64,000 bases of DNA from Pyrococcus kukulkanii (lineage in GTDB: Archaea; Methanobacteriota_B; Thermococci; Thermococcales; Thermococcaceae). The stretch lies in assembly GCF_001577775.1 (NCBI RefSeq), contig NZ_CP010835.1:1116001-1180000 (forward strand). Direction: 5' to 3'. Of the stretch, positions 8,483-17,290 are shown piece by piece. The notes beneath the pieces are model-generated. The model saw only the letters and a program-made list of their open reading frames with translations, was not told the DNA's origin and ran no database searches. Made by a program: the position numbers and the translations under genes. Position 1 is the stretch's first letter. Every line of letters begins with the position of its first letter.

Positions 8483-9421
8483 GATTGTGTGTCCAAGTAG
8501 AAATGAGGGCGAGCAGATAGAATGCCTAATTGAAGGAAGCGGAGAAGCAGTTATAGAACTCTTTGCAGTTAATGGAAGAAAAATGGAAAATATTGTCATA
8601 GTTAAGTCTAAAGATAACAGAACTGTTATTGGAGAACCTGTTGAGTTACCTGCAAAGGTAATCTTTAATCCTCAGTATATCCTTATGGATCTCCAAGAAC
8701 AATTAGCCTGGGATGATCTTTCTTCATTTCAATGTATGCTCTGTGATAAAGTGAACTATTTCACATTTAAACTCAACAATACAACACTTACCGTTAGCAT
8801 ATACGTTGGAAGTTCAGGAATAGCGCATCTTGAACTCCTATTTATGGCCCTTCTATTTATTCTCCTCTTAATTCTGGGAGCATTATATTCAAAGTACAAA
8901 AATGGAGTACTTGAAAAGAAAGTTTTGTCAGAGGTCTTGTTATATCTAGCTCACTATTTTTTGCAAATTTTACACTCCTTGTAGCTACCCTTGTATTTTA
9001 TATTCTTGGGTCTCCCATGAGGATGATGAGTGATTTCCTAATCTCCATCCTATATTTTTTCCCAATTTTCTCAATTATATCCCTGCTATCTTTCAAAGAT
9101 AAAGTAAAGCGCAGAAGGAATATAAGAGAAGTAATAGAGATTATATTTGTCTGCTATTCAATTGCCATGCTATCCCTTATTGGAAGAGATATCCTAGTGG
9201 TAGCGCTTGGAATACCGGTTTTAATTGCCATGTTCAGTCTATATAAGATGAAAACTACCACTACAGCAGTATTCCTCTTCTGGAATTTTCTCTTACTATA
9301 CATATTAAAACCGTCTTTCTCTATTTACCTACCTTATATGGGGCTGATGGTGCTACTTGAAGTTACTCTGTATAGGGTTAAAGACTTAAGGTATGAAAGA
9401 TCATCCCTAGATCCCCCGTAG
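8406..9421 (+). pseudogene. Membrane protein, second tandem paralog; split by a frameshift near 8950
   Basis: The first part (8406-8984) has a signal peptide (MRRIGVLIIILILQMALIPVLG), a Cys-containing extracellular domain (VCPSR, CMLCD) and one TM segment, then stops. The frame two bases on, joined around 8940-8960, reads SLFFANFTLLVATLVFYILGSP and continues through the part starting at ATG 9017 to 9421. That junction aligns with the PFSAFLFYLMGTP region of the upstream paralog, so this was one gene of about 335 codons. A T6 run at 8957-8962 is the likely slippage point. The protein is hydrophobic with at least five TM segments. No function is recognised. Confidence 0.6.
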
Positions 9422-9445
9422 CAGAAGAATTAATCAAAAAATTTA

Positions 9446-10786
9446 TCAAATAATAAGTCTGATTTTTTCGAGAACTTCTTGGGGGTTCCTTCCAAAGATA
9501 ATAATCATTGGCTCCTTTCCTATGTCGCCTAAGTGGTATATTACATCTGGCCTACTCTTTGCCCTCTTTATTGCAGTTTCAATACCCCAGGGTATCGTGG
9601 CCCCTTCCTTCTCTTTAATCTCAATTGGCTCTTCCCTTCTGTCGTAGAAGGAAACCTCAAGCCCCTGCTCCTTGGCGATCTCAATTGTCTCCTCGCTGTA
9701 CTTCACATTTATCGCACTCCTGTACTCTGGGTAGAACTTCATGTACGTGAGAACGGCTCTAGCTAGGTGATCGCTTGCCCCGAATTCTACTGGGCCTACC
9801 GCCTTAACCGAGTTTCCATACCTTACTATCCTTCCCTTAACTCCAGCAACATCTTCGATGCTTCTGGCGTAGGGAAGCGGTAGGGAGTAGACGAAGTTCG
9901 TGCCAACCTCTGGGATAAGATTGATGGGATTCATGCTCTCAAACTTCCTGACTGCCTCGCTCAATTCCTCGTAAATTCTCCACTTTTCAGCGGGAATTTC
10001 TATCCACGAGGACTGGTTTACGGGACAGTGGCCGTGGCCTATTCTGTGTCCAGTTGCAATTCCCAGGGTTATGAACTTCTTTGCCACTCCTATCGCATCT
10101 TCTAGTCCAAGTCCCTTGGCGAGGTTGGCGGTTATTGCGGCTGAGAAGGAACACCCGGTTCCGTGTGTACAACCTTCTACCTTAGGAGCCCTGTACTCCC
10201 TAAAGGTGCCGTTGTGGTACAGAACGTCTATCGCGTAGTCTCCGGAGAGGTGGCCTCCCTTTACAATTACTGCTTTCGCTCCAGTCTCTTCAGCTATTTT
10301 CTTTGCCGCCTTTCTCGCATCCTCCACGGTTTTTATCTCCATTTCACTGAGCTTTTCAGCCTCAAATCTGTTTGGCGTTACCAATGTAGCCAGTGGAAGG
10401 ATGTATTTAACCAAGGCATCAATGGCATCTTCCCTCAGGAGAGGAGCTCCGCTCTTTGCTATCATCACAGGATCAACGACGAGGGGAAACTCGTACTTCT
10501 CCACGGTCTTTGCGACGGCCTTTATTATTTCAGCGTTGCTCAACATTCCTGTCTTTGCTGCGTCAACTCCTATGTCCTCCGCAACCGCTTTTATCTGCTC
10601 CGCAACGACCTCGGGAGGTATGTCGTGGATGGCTGTTACCGAGGTTGTGTTCTGGGCGGTGACTGAGGTTATTGCAACCAATCCGTGAACGCCGAATGCC
10701 GTGAACGTCTTCAGATCAGCCTCGATCCCTGCTCCTCCCCCGCTGTCGCTACCGGCAATTGTTAACGCGGTCTTAACGAGCCTCAT
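9446..10786 (-). CDS. thiDN: ThiD-ThiN fusion: HMP(-P) kinase / thiamin-phosphate synthase
   Basis: The 446-residue protein has an N-terminal ribokinase-fold HMP-P kinase (about residues 5-260; AGSDSGGGAGIEADLKTF, VDPVMIAKSG, KGGH, EGCTHGTGCSFSAAITANLAKG with the anion hole and catalytic Asp region) and a C-terminal ThiN domain (about 265-446; INLIPEVGTNFVYSLPLP, GASDHLARA). ThiN-type domains join HMP-PP and thiazole phosphate to make thiamin phosphate in archaea that lack ThiE. The start has GGAGGTG 5 nt upstream. It is the last gene of the tenA-tenA-cytX-thiDN operon; a thiE remnant lies between cytX and this gene. Confidence 0.92.
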   Translation of the reverse strand: MRLVKTALTIAGSDSGGGAGIEADLKTFTAFGVHGLVAITSVTAQNTTSVTAIHDIPPEVVAEQIKAVAEDIGVDAAKTGMLSNAEIIKAVAKTVEKYEFPLVVDPVMIAKSGAPLLREDAIDALVKYILPLATLVTPNRFEAEKLSEMEIKTVEDARKAAKKIAEETGAKAVIVKGGHLSGDYAIDVLYHNGTFREYRAPKVEGCTHGTGCSFSAAITANLAKGLGLEDAIGVAKKFITLGIATGHRIGHGHCPVNQSSWIEIPAEKWRIYEELSEAVRKFESMNPINLIPEVGTNFVYSLPLPYARSIEDVAGVKGRIVRYGNSVKAVGPVEFGASDHLARAVLTYMKFYPEYRSAINVKYSEETIEIAKEQGLEVSFYDRREEPIEIKEKEGATIPWGIETAIKRAKSRPDVIYHLGDIGKEPMIIIFGRNPQEVLEKIRLII

Positions 10787-10875
10787 CTCAACACCTCCTC
10801 GCCAACCTTCTTTAACTCCTCAATTACCTTTCTAACATCATTAACTTCCATAACAGCCGATGCCTTTCCTATCAC
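10783..10875 (-). pseudogene. thiE 3' remnant (30 codons)
   Basis: An open frame from a GTG that overlaps the cytX stop (10873-10875) to a TGA that overlaps the thiDN ATG. It encodes VIGKASAVMEVNDVRKVIEE plus LKKVGEEVLR. From memory this resembles the last 25-30 residues of thermococcal ThiE (SAVMxxxDVRKxxEEL...EEVL). The rest of thiE, including its catalytic barrel, is missing, so the gene appears to have been deleted internally with its tail left in the operon. A separately used 30-residue peptide cannot be excluded. Confidence 0.6.
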
Positions 10876-12122
10876 CTCAACCACCTATCCAGGATGTAGT
10901 ACAGAACTGCCGAAGTTACGAATACAGGAATGCTTGCTCCAATTTGGTTTCCAATTGAGCTAAGCCCAGGAACGTGAACTCCCATTAAGCTTTCCATCGT
11001 TAGGCCCATATATAATAGGAATCCTATAATCCACGCAATAACACCTGAAACCTTTATCGACTCATCTGAAAGGAGCTCACCAGCATCGTACTTCTTTCTA
11101 ACTATGAAATAATCTGTTATCATTATTGCAGCCAATGGCACGAAGGCTCCACCAATTAGTAGTAGGAATGCCTCGTACTTGTCTATTGGAAATATCAAGG
11201 CCAAAATCGTCCCCACAGCACCGACAAGCATGACATGTAGCTTGGCATTCGCCCTTGGATTAACGTTCTTCCACGTTATTGAGGCCGAGTAGATGTCCAT
11301 AAACGTTGTGTTGAGTGTTGAAACTAGGACTATTAGCATCGCCGGTATTCCGAGGCCGTATGCAGCTATTATGCTTATGGGGTCTGGCTGTTTAATTGCG
11401 ACATTGCTCAGGGCACCCAGGAAGTAACAGAACGCTGAACCTGCCAAGTGTCCGAGGTAAGTCCCCCAGGCGGCATCTTCCTTCGTCTTCGCGAACCTTG
11501 CATAGTCAGCTATCGTAGGAGCCCAGCTCAGGGGCATCGCAATTACCAAGTCTAAAGCTATGAGGAGAGGTAAACCTCCTTCCCCAGGCTTGCTCCAAAG
11601 CTCCGAGAATGAGTATCGGGAGAATATCACGTACAGTAGCCAGACGCTGAGAACCCCCAAGAGTGCCACTGATATCTTTTCCAGCCACCTCCAGTTCTCT
11701 GGCCCAACGAGCGTCCACGCTGTGACAAGAACACCCAAGATGATCACCCAGGCAGAATATGTCCCTGGGAAAATAGCATCTAGGGCCTTGGCACCTACAA
11801 GTAGCATTATCGCCGTCCATCCTATGAGCTGGAGGTAGTTGAGAATCGATGGTAGCACTGAACCTCTTCCCCCAAGGGGGCCCCTTGATAAAACCATGGT
11901 AGGAAGTCCGGTTTCCTGACCCTCCACAGCTATCAAGCTCATGACGGCGTTACCCAAGAGGTGTCCAATGAGTATTACGAGAAGGGCCTGCTTAAGCGAA
12001 AGGTAAGGGGTTAACAGTGCCCCAGCCCATATCACTGCTATTCCAAAGTCCGCTCCAAACCATATTGAAAAGTTGCTCCAAAAGTCGAATATTTTATCCT
12101 TAACTGGCTTTATCTCGTACAT
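10872..12122 (-). CDS. cytX: CytX-type NCS1 permease (hydroxymethylpyrimidine transporter)
   Basis: About 416 residues with roughly twelve membrane segments and the NCS1 purine/cytosine-permease pattern (WFGADFGIAVIWAGALLTPYLSL near the N-terminus, MPLSWAPTIADYARFAK in the middle). CytX proteins sit in thiamin salvage operons and are thought to import HMP or related pyrimidines. The ATG at 12122 has GGGGGTG about 7 nt upstream and lies just after the tenA-like stop; the GTG at 12128 would overlap that ribosome binding site. Its context between tenA genes and thiDN supports HMP uptake. Confidence 0.85.
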   Translation of the reverse strand: MYEIKPVKDKIFDFWSNFSIWFGADFGIAVIWAGALLTPYLSLKQALLVILIGHLLGNAVMSLIAVEGQETGLPTMVLSRGPLGGRGSVLPSILNYLQLIGWTAIMLLVGAKALDAIFPGTYSAWVIILGVLVTAWTLVGPENWRWLEKISVALLGVLSVWLLYVIFSRYSFSELWSKPGEGGLPLLIALDLVIAMPLSWAPTIADYARFAKTKEDAAWGTYLGHLAGSAFCYFLGALSNVAIKQPDPISIIAAYGLGIPAMLIVLVSTLNTTFMDIYSASITWKNVNPRANAKLHVMLVGAVGTILALIFPIDKYEAFLLLIGGAFVPLAAIMITDYFIVRKKYDAGELLSDESIKVSGVIAWIIGFLLYMGLTMESLMGVHVPGLSSIGNQIGASIPVFVTSAVLYYILDRWLR

Positions 12123-12124
12123 TC

Positions 12125-12748
12125 TCACTCACCCCCAATATCCCAGAATAATAACTCAAACCTCGAAACCTCAAGGAATACCTCCTTGGCCTTTCTTCTC
12201 TCAAACTCTCCGTGCTCCTCCGCAAGTTCGTTAAGAATTGACTCAAGTTTTCTCACGTACTCTCCAAATTCCTCAGAGCTCCAATGGTCTATAAACTCCT
12301 GGTATGGGCTCTTGTCTTTTTGATGGCTCTTAACCCAGGACCAAGCCTCATAGTACGCTTTCTCTTCACAATAAAATGCCGTGAACCCCTCTAAGAAGCT
12401 TCCCAAGCTTGCAACGTTTAGGAGATAGTTGACATAGGCCTTCGCCCTCCAGTCAATCTCTCCTTTTAGTGAGATGCCAAGTTCTCCAGCCTTGGACTCA
12501 AACATCTCAAGCTCCTTCGATATGTAGTAGATCGACTCCGCGAAGAATTGGAGGAGATCGTCGGGAGCTTTAGCCATTAAGATAGCCATGAACCTCAACG
12601 CATTCTTCACGAAGTAGTAGTCGTTTACAAGCCATTTGGCAAAGTTTTCCTGAGGAAGCCTGTTTTCCGCTATCTTAATGAGGAAATCATGGGGCAAGAA
12701 CTCGTTCCAGATAGGCTTTGCTTCCCTTAAAAGCTCCTCAGAAAACAT
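12125..12748 (-). CDS. TenA-like protein (divergent, TenA_E type)
   Basis: An all-helical 207-residue TenA/thiaminase-II fold: PIWNEFLPHDFLIKIAENRLP at the start, WLVNDYYFVKNALRF, and FYCEEKAYYEAW in the segment where canonical TenA has its active-site Cys. Here the LLPCFW context of the neighbouring TenA is replaced, as in TenA_E proteins, which act on formylated or other aminopyrimidine salvage intermediates. It starts at ATG 12748 with GGAGGGG upstream, overlaps the upstream tenA by 11 bases and abuts cytX. The pair of dissimilar TenA proteins suggests two successive steps in salvage of degraded thiamin. Confidence 0.82.
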   Translation of the reverse strand: MFSEELLREAKPIWNEFLPHDFLIKIAENRLPQENFAKWLVNDYYFVKNALRFMAILMAKAPDDLLQFFAESIYYISKELEMFESKAGELGISLKGEIDWRAKAYVNYLLNVASLGSFLEGFTAFYCEEKAYYEAWSWVKSHQKDKSPYQEFIDHWSSEEFGEYVRKLESILNELAEEHGEFERRKAKEVFLEVSRFELLFWDIGGE

Positions 12749-13382
12749 CTCTACCCCTCCAAGCCATTTCCCAGAATGCTAACTCAAACTTGCTTCCCGT
12801 GATGAATATCCTTTTCATTCTCTCATAGTCCCCAGGATTTCCATCTATGAGCTCCCTCAGCCTTTTAACAAGCCCTAAGTACTCGTCGCTCAGGTAAACC
12901 TGGGCCCACTCCCTGTAAATCTCATTTTCATTATTCTTGAGGGCGTCTTTGTGATATTCAGCTATTTCGGCATAGCTCCAGAAGCACGGCAACAACGCAG
13001 TCAACCCTTCAACCCACCTCCCCTTATACGCCGTGGAGAGCATGAAGTCCATGTAGGCGGAGTTTACTAAAGTTGGCTCGGTTTTTATTGCATCCTCGAG
13101 CGTAAACCCTAGCCTGCTAAGCAACTCCTCGTAGTTCTTCATCTCCGTGGTTATCTCCTCCCTCGCCAGCTCAAGTATCTCGGCCATTATCGGGTACTCA
13201 GCTTTAGATGCTATAACCGAGAGGGCCCTAGTTAGACCCACGAGGTAGTTGAAGTCCTGAAGAACGTAGAACTTGAACTTCTCGATTGGTAAATCGCCCC
13301 TGTAAAGGCGAACGACGAAGGGATGCTCAAAAATCCTCCTCCATATGGCATCGGCCTCCTTCCTGAGCCTCTGGGTCACCAT
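12738..13382 (-). CDS. tenA: Thiaminase II / aminopyrimidine aminohydrolase
   Basis: About 214 residues of TenA fold. The catalytic Cys lies in GLTALLPCFWSYAEIA. Other conserved features are the FYVLQDFNYLVGL helix (active-site Asp/Tyr) and the C-terminal SKFELAFWEMAW with the conserved Glu. The enzyme hydrolyses aminomethyl-HMP to HMP for thiamin salvage. The ATG at 13382 is chosen because GGTGG lies just upstream; the GTG at 13391 is less well placed. It is the first gene of the thi operon. A TATA element (AGGTTATAAAATT on the minus strand, near 13405-13417) precedes it. Confidence 0.88.
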   Translation of the reverse strand: MVTQRLRKEADAIWRRIFEHPFVVRLYRGDLPIEKFKFYVLQDFNYLVGLTRALSVIASKAEYPIMAEILELAREEITTEMKNYEELLSRLGFTLEDAIKTEPTLVNSAYMDFMLSTAYKGRWVEGLTALLPCFWSYAEIAEYHKDALKNNENEIYREWAQVYLSDEYLGLVKRLRELIDGNPGDYERMKRIFITGSKFELAFWEMAWRGRDVF

Positions 13383-13402
13383 TGTGTCCACCGAAAATCC
13401 CT

Positions 13403-13420
13403 AACTTCAGAATTTTATAA
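13403..13420 (-). promoter_or_regulatory. TATA/BRE element of the thi operon
   Basis: The minus strand reads AAAAAGGTTATAAAATTC, an A-rich BRE followed by a TATA box, 20-35 nt upstream of the tenA start at 13382. It is the only good promoter-like element in this spacer, so it should drive tenA, the tenA-like gene, cytX and thiDN as one transcript. Confidence 0.5.
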
Positions 13421-13472
13421 CCTTTTTGTTGAATTTTAAAACTTGGTTATACATCAAAGCAAAAAATAACGA

Positions 13473-14009
13473 TCAGCGCTCATACACCCCAACAATCACA
13501 GCCTCAGCTATAACGTGTCCTTTCATGGCCTCTTCCAGTTCCTTTCTAGTAGATCCTGGGGTCAAATTTAGGGTTGTATCGAGGGCGTAAACTCTGAAAT
13601 GATAGTGGTGAAGTCCATGTCCTGGGGGAGGGCATGGGCCATCATAGCCTATTCTTCCGAAGTCATTAATCCCCTGAACCATCTTTACTGGAGACTCCAC
13701 TTCACCCTTCTTGGGAATACCCTCGGGGATCTTCTCAACGGGGGGAATATTCCAAGCTATCCAGTGAGTAAAAGTTCCCCCAGGTGCATCAGGGTCATCG
13801 ACTATTATGACGAGAGATTTTGCATTCTCAGGGATGTTTGAGATATATAATGGTGGATTAATATTCACTCCATCGCATGTGTATTTCTCGGGTATCTGGG
13901 AGTTGTTTTCAAATGCTGATAATACTTTCATTTTTTCTTGATTCCCCTCTATGCATCCAGAAATAAAAATCGAGAATAGTAATAAGAGCGACAATAAAAC
14001 TCTCTTCAT
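13473..14009 (-). CDS. PEBP/YbhB-family lipoprotein
   Basis: The 178-residue protein has a lipoprotein signal (MKRVLLSLLLLFSIFISGC) and a phosphatidylethanolamine-binding-like domain: SQIPEKYTCDGVNINPPL, VIIVDDPDAPGGTFTHWIAWNIP and GYDGPCPPPGHGLHHYHFRV, the conserved anion-binding DPDAP, HW and GP/HHYHF elements. The prokaryotic members (YbhB/YbcL) have unclear ligands. It should be anchored on the outer face of the membrane. It lies 2 nt after the DUF257 gene at 14012 and is probably co-transcribed with the DUF257 pair. Confidence 0.87.
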   Translation of the reverse strand: MKRVLLSLLLLFSIFISGCIEGNQEKMKVLSAFENNSQIPEKYTCDGVNINPPLYISNIPENAKSLVIIVDDPDAPGGTFTHWIAWNIPPVEKIPEGIPKKGEVESPVKMVQGINDFGRIGYDGPCPPPGHGLHHYHFRVYALDTTLNLTPGSTRKELEEAMKGHVIAEAVIVGVYER

Positions 14010-14011
14010 AA

Positions 14012-14686
14012 CTATTGCCCCCCGAAGACATCCCTAATAGGGATCATGATTTTCTTTGTTCTTGCTTTCATGGCCCAAGGATCTTTAATAACATTTACGA
14101 TGAGTGTTTCCCTATCCTGCTCAATCCTTAATACTGAAGTCACTATGTCCTCAATTATGGGAAGAGGCTTTGTCATTAATTCGTCCATTAAGGGGTGTTC
14201 GACAAAATAAAATGCTATCCTTTGGTGGTTCGTTATGTAATCTCTAATAGCACTAAGTATTGTGCTTGATTCTACTGGCATGTCATTCAATATAAAAAGC
14301 CTGTCAAGACCAAAGACCAAGTCGTAAAATTTTTCTCGTGGTGTTACATTAGCAAATGCTTCTCTGTACATACTCAGATATACCCTCAAATCGCTCTCAA
14401 ACGGAACCTTCGCCGTTATTTTTCCAAGATCTTCAACTCCTCCAATTTTCAAAATGTTAATTTTCTCATAACTCAAAATATCATTACCAAGTAACTTCAA
14501 ATGTTGGGCATATACTGGAAATGTATCTAGGATGTCCTCAATCAATATAGGAACGCCCTTCTCTTTTGCAACATCTATTATGACCTTTAATAGAACTTCT
14601 ACCCCCATATACGAAGAATTTTCAACAATTACAGTTTCTCCGAACTCTTTTTCGCATATTAAGGAACGTAGAACTTGGATCGTCAT
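14012..14686 (-). CDS. DUF257 family protein (copy A)
   Basis: A 224-residue RecA/KaiC-like alpha/beta protein of a family largely confined to Thermococcales. Visible are FGETVIVENSSYMGVEVLLKVII in place of a P-loop (no GKT/S), an ILIEDILDTF strand and KINILKIGG. The absence of a Walker A lysine argues against normal ATP hydrolysis. It overlaps the other DUF257 gene by 4 bases (ATGA) and is followed at 2 nt by the PEBP lipoprotein. The function is unknown. Confidence 0.65.
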   Translation of the reverse strand: MTIQVLRSLICEKEFGETVIVENSSYMGVEVLLKVIIDVAKEKGVPILIEDILDTFPVYAQHLKLLGNDILSYEKINILKIGGVEDLGKITAKVPFESDLRVYLSMYREAFANVTPREKFYDLVFGLDRLFILNDMPVESSTILSAIRDYITNHQRIAFYFVEHPLMDELMTKPLPIIEDIVTSVLRIEQDRETLIVNVIKDPWAMKARTKKIMIPIRDVFGGQ

Positions 14687-15342
14687 AAATCTTCACCTAT
14701 ATCTACTGTTATTTCTCTTCCAACAAAATCTGGATTTGTTGCCTTTAATATCCTAACATGGGCATTTGTTGCAATTGGTATTACCTCAACAACTGTACTT
14801 GCAATTCTACTGAATTCGACCCTGACTGGGAATGGCAATGTTAGAAGGACATCTTTGTTGACTAAATAAAATGCTTTCCTGTGGGTATTTCCTAGGAATT
14901 TCTGTATTTCAAAGATGGACATGTACATTTCCATGGGGTTGGTCATCGATTTAAACAACTCTTCTATTCCAAGAACGATATTAATATACTTTCCAAGGAC
15001 CTCAGATATCTCTTTAAAGCTTTTTGCATATTCTCTAAAATAGACACGTGGTTCCGAAGTTTTCTTTATTTCTGCAATTACATTCCCAATTTTTCTCTTT
15101 CCACCTGTTTTTATTACGTAAACATCATCAAAGTTGTATTTGACTCCTAGTATCTTTAGTCTTGTCTCTAAGATTGCCAATGCATCAAAGTTATCGTCGA
15201 TCAAAACTTTAATATTCTTCATCTTTGCGTATTGAATTACCTTTAGAACCATAAACTCTGGAACGAAAGAGGGAGGGTACTTTACTAGAACTGTCTCTCC
15301 AAATTTTGGTATATCCAGGAGTTTCATTATAACATCACTCAA
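14683..15342 (-). CDS. DUF257 family protein (copy B)
   Basis: A 219-residue paralog of the neighbouring DUF257 gene: FGETVLVKYPPSFVPEFMVLKVI, KVLIDDNFDALAILETRLKILG and VYVIKTGGKRKIG correspond to the same positions. It also lacks a Walker A motif. The start is probably the TTG at 15342, which has GGTGGTG 4 nt upstream; an ATG at 15327 would be much farther from it. It is first in a three-gene unit with copy A and the PEBP lipoprotein. Confidence 0.65.
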   Translation of the reverse strand: MSDVIMKLLDIPKFGETVLVKYPPSFVPEFMVLKVIQYAKMKNIKVLIDDNFDALAILETRLKILGVKYNFDDVYVIKTGGKRKIGNVIAEIKKTSEPRVYFREYAKSFKEISEVLGKYINIVLGIEELFKSMTNPMEMYMSIFEIQKFLGNTHRKAFYLVNKDVLLTLPFPVRVEFSRIASTVVEVIPIATNAHVRILKATNPDFVGREITVDIGEDL

Positions 15343-15398
15343 AAGACACCACCATAACGTATAGAAAATTGTAGAAATAAAAAATGTTGCGTTGAGAT

Positions 15399-16595
15399 TT
15401 AGCTCTCTCTGAATAGGCCATATTTCTTGGGATCGTAGAACGGTGGAGTTACTGTCACTGCCTTCTTCTTGTTTCCTCTAATCTCGATCTCTATCTCAAT
15501 TCCTGGCTTCGCATATTCCTCCTTAACAAAGGCTATTCCGATTCCTATCCCCAGGAGTGGGGAAAGTGTACCACTAGTTACTTCACCTATAAGCTCCCCA
15601 TTTGCATACACTTTATATCCTTCCCTTGGGATGCCCTTGTCTACCATCTTGAAGTGAACAAGTTTCCTCCCTAGGCCCCTTTCCCTCTGCTTAAGGAGGG
15701 CATCCTTTCCAATAAACTCCTTGTCCCAATAAATTGCAAACTCAAGGTTTGCTTGAAGAGGTGTTACCTCGTCAATATCCGTACTTAATAGCTGGAGTTC
15801 CTTGGTCTCATTTCCGTAGAGGGTATAACCAGCCTCAAGTCTCAGAGTGTCCCTAGCTCCAAGACCCGCTGGCTTTATACCATACTTTTTACCCTCCTCA
15901 AGAATCCTCTCCCATACGTGGAGGGCTTTTTCAGGTTCGCCTCTCTTGCTTTCATCTGGGTGATATGGATTTGCATCCTCGATGTAAACTTCAAAGCCAT
16001 TCTCGCCAGTGTAGCCACTTCTCGACAGGAGCATCTTTATACCATCAAGCTCAACCCACCTTGCCTGGAACCACCACATCTCATTTATATCTATCCCAAA
16101 GAGGTCCTTTGCAAGATCCCTAGCTTTTGGCCCCTGAACTGCAAACATTGCTATGTCGTAAGTCTTTAGTTCAATCTCAAGGTCAAGTTTTGTGAACTGC
16201 TCTATAGTTCTCTTTAAGTATGTAAACCAAGCGTAAAGCTTCTCAAATGCATCTGCATCGCATACCATGAAGTACTCGTTATTGCCCATATTGAATACAA
16301 GAGTTTCGTCCTTTATTGCTCCCCTCTCATTCAGAACCAATGTGTAGGTTCCGCTTATGGCCGGAGGCTTGCTTATATCATTAGTGGTTACGTACTGCAG
16401 GAACTTAAGGGCATCCTTTCCTCTAAATACTATCTCTCCCATGTGAGAAACATCAAATACACCAACTGCATTCCTCACAGCCAAGTGTTCCTCTTTTATG
16501 CTTGAATACCATATTGGCATCTCCCAACCTGCGAATTCTTCAATTTTCTTTGCGTGTTCTTTATGCCAGTCAAAAAGGTGAACTCTCTTTGCCAT
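15399..16595 (-). CDS. gcvT: Glycine cleavage system T protein (aminomethyltransferase)
   Basis: 398 residues, the usual length of Pyrococcus GcvT. The folate-binding domain includes [19 protein letters not shown], the catalytic [11 protein letters not shown] (Asp) and [14 protein letters not shown]; the C-terminal domain includes [20 protein letters not shown] and [17 protein letters not shown]. It transfers the aminomethyl carbon of glycine to tetrahydropterin. No gcvH or gcvP is in the window. ATG 16595 has GGGGGTGATC upstream, and a TATA-like AAATTATATTACC lies about 30 nt farther up. Confidence 0.95.
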   Translation of the reverse strand: MAKRVHLFDWHKEHAKKIEEFAGWEMPIWYSSIKEEHLAVRNAVGVFDVSHMGEIVFRGKDALKFLQYVTTNDISKPPAISGTYTLVLNERGAIKDETLVFNMGNNEYFMVCDADAFEKLYAWFTYLKRTIEQFTKLDLEIELKTYDIAMFAVQGPKARDLAKDLFGIDINEMWWFQARWVELDGIKMLLSRSGYTGENGFEVYIEDANPYHPDESKRGEPEKALHVWERILEEGKKYGIKPAGLGARDTLRLEAGYTLYGNETKELQLLSTDIDEVTPLQANLEFAIYWDKEFIGKDALLKQRERGLGRKLVHFKMVDKGIPREGYKVYANGELIGEVTSGTLSPLLGIGIGIAFVKEEYAKPGIEIEIEIRGNKKKAVTVTPPFYDPKKYGLFRES

Positions 16596-16750
16596 TTCGA
16601 TCACCCCCTTAAGCTATTTCAATTAGGTAATATAATTTTTGTGTCTAAAATTTCGTGGTTATAATAGTAGTGAGCCGAAGATACTCCGAAAGTTTCAGTC
16701 AAATGTACAACCAATAAGCTCATAAGGGATCTAAGGGCAATAGCTTGAAG

Positions 16751-17290
16751 ATGAAAGCGGAAATTCCTTTCATAATCTTCAAAACAAAGAAGGGCATGTT
16801 TGCAATGGATTTATATCTTATAAACAGGGTAGAGAAGTTCGAGAGGATAGCGACGCTAATCAGAAGGGCCGAAAATATTAGGCAAGCTTCATTCGTTCCA
16901 GAAGAGGCAGAGAGATGGGAGGAAGAGTTTGAAGGCTTTCTCAAAAGACTACTTGAAATAACTAGGATTAGGTCGGGGAAAATTATGAACAAGAGGCTCG
17001 GTAAGATGCGACGATGGAATATATTTAGACTTCTCGGTATTCCAACTGGTCACTCAAGACATATTTCAGAAGAAGAAAGACTTGCTAGGGACAATCGAGA
17101 GGCTCTTCTTGCCTTGAGCATATTAGAGAACATTATAAAAGGAGATATTAGTGTTATTGGATATGGAGTGGCTGAAATTGAAATAAAGGGGAAGAAAGTT
17201 TACATAAATGGCAGGGTAGATCCTGTTTACACTGAGTTAATAAAAACAGATATGAGAGCAGCAATGGCTCTCCTTGAACTTGTTAGATAA
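16751..17290 (+). CDS. Conserved hypothetical protein
   Basis: About 179 residues; not recognised. It is rich in charged helices (FERIATLIRRAENIRQ, EERLARDNREALLALSILE) and ends in a small beta unit (VIGYGVAEIEIKGKKVYINGR). No TM segment or catalytic motif is visible. The start is uncertain: ATG 16751 or TTG 16745, with no clear ribosome binding site. The spacer 16596-16744 holds only the gcvT promoter and nothing else I can see. The 3' end overlaps the convergent prolidase by 8 bases. Confidence 0.6.
   Translation: MKAEIPFIIFKTKKGMFAMDLYLINRVEKFERIATLIRRAENIRQASFVPEEAERWEEEFEGFLKRLLEITRIRSGKIMNKRLGKMRRWNIFRLLGIPTGHSRHISEEERLARDNREALLALSILENIIKGDISVIGYGVAEIEIKGKKVYINGRVDPVYTELIKTDMRAAMALLELVR

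Noticed and set aside
10163-10688. Long plus-strand open frames opposite thiDN
   Set aside because: They lie in frames opposite a well-recognised enzyme, have no ribosome binding site and give Cys/Tyr/Ser-rich products unlike real proteins of this genome.
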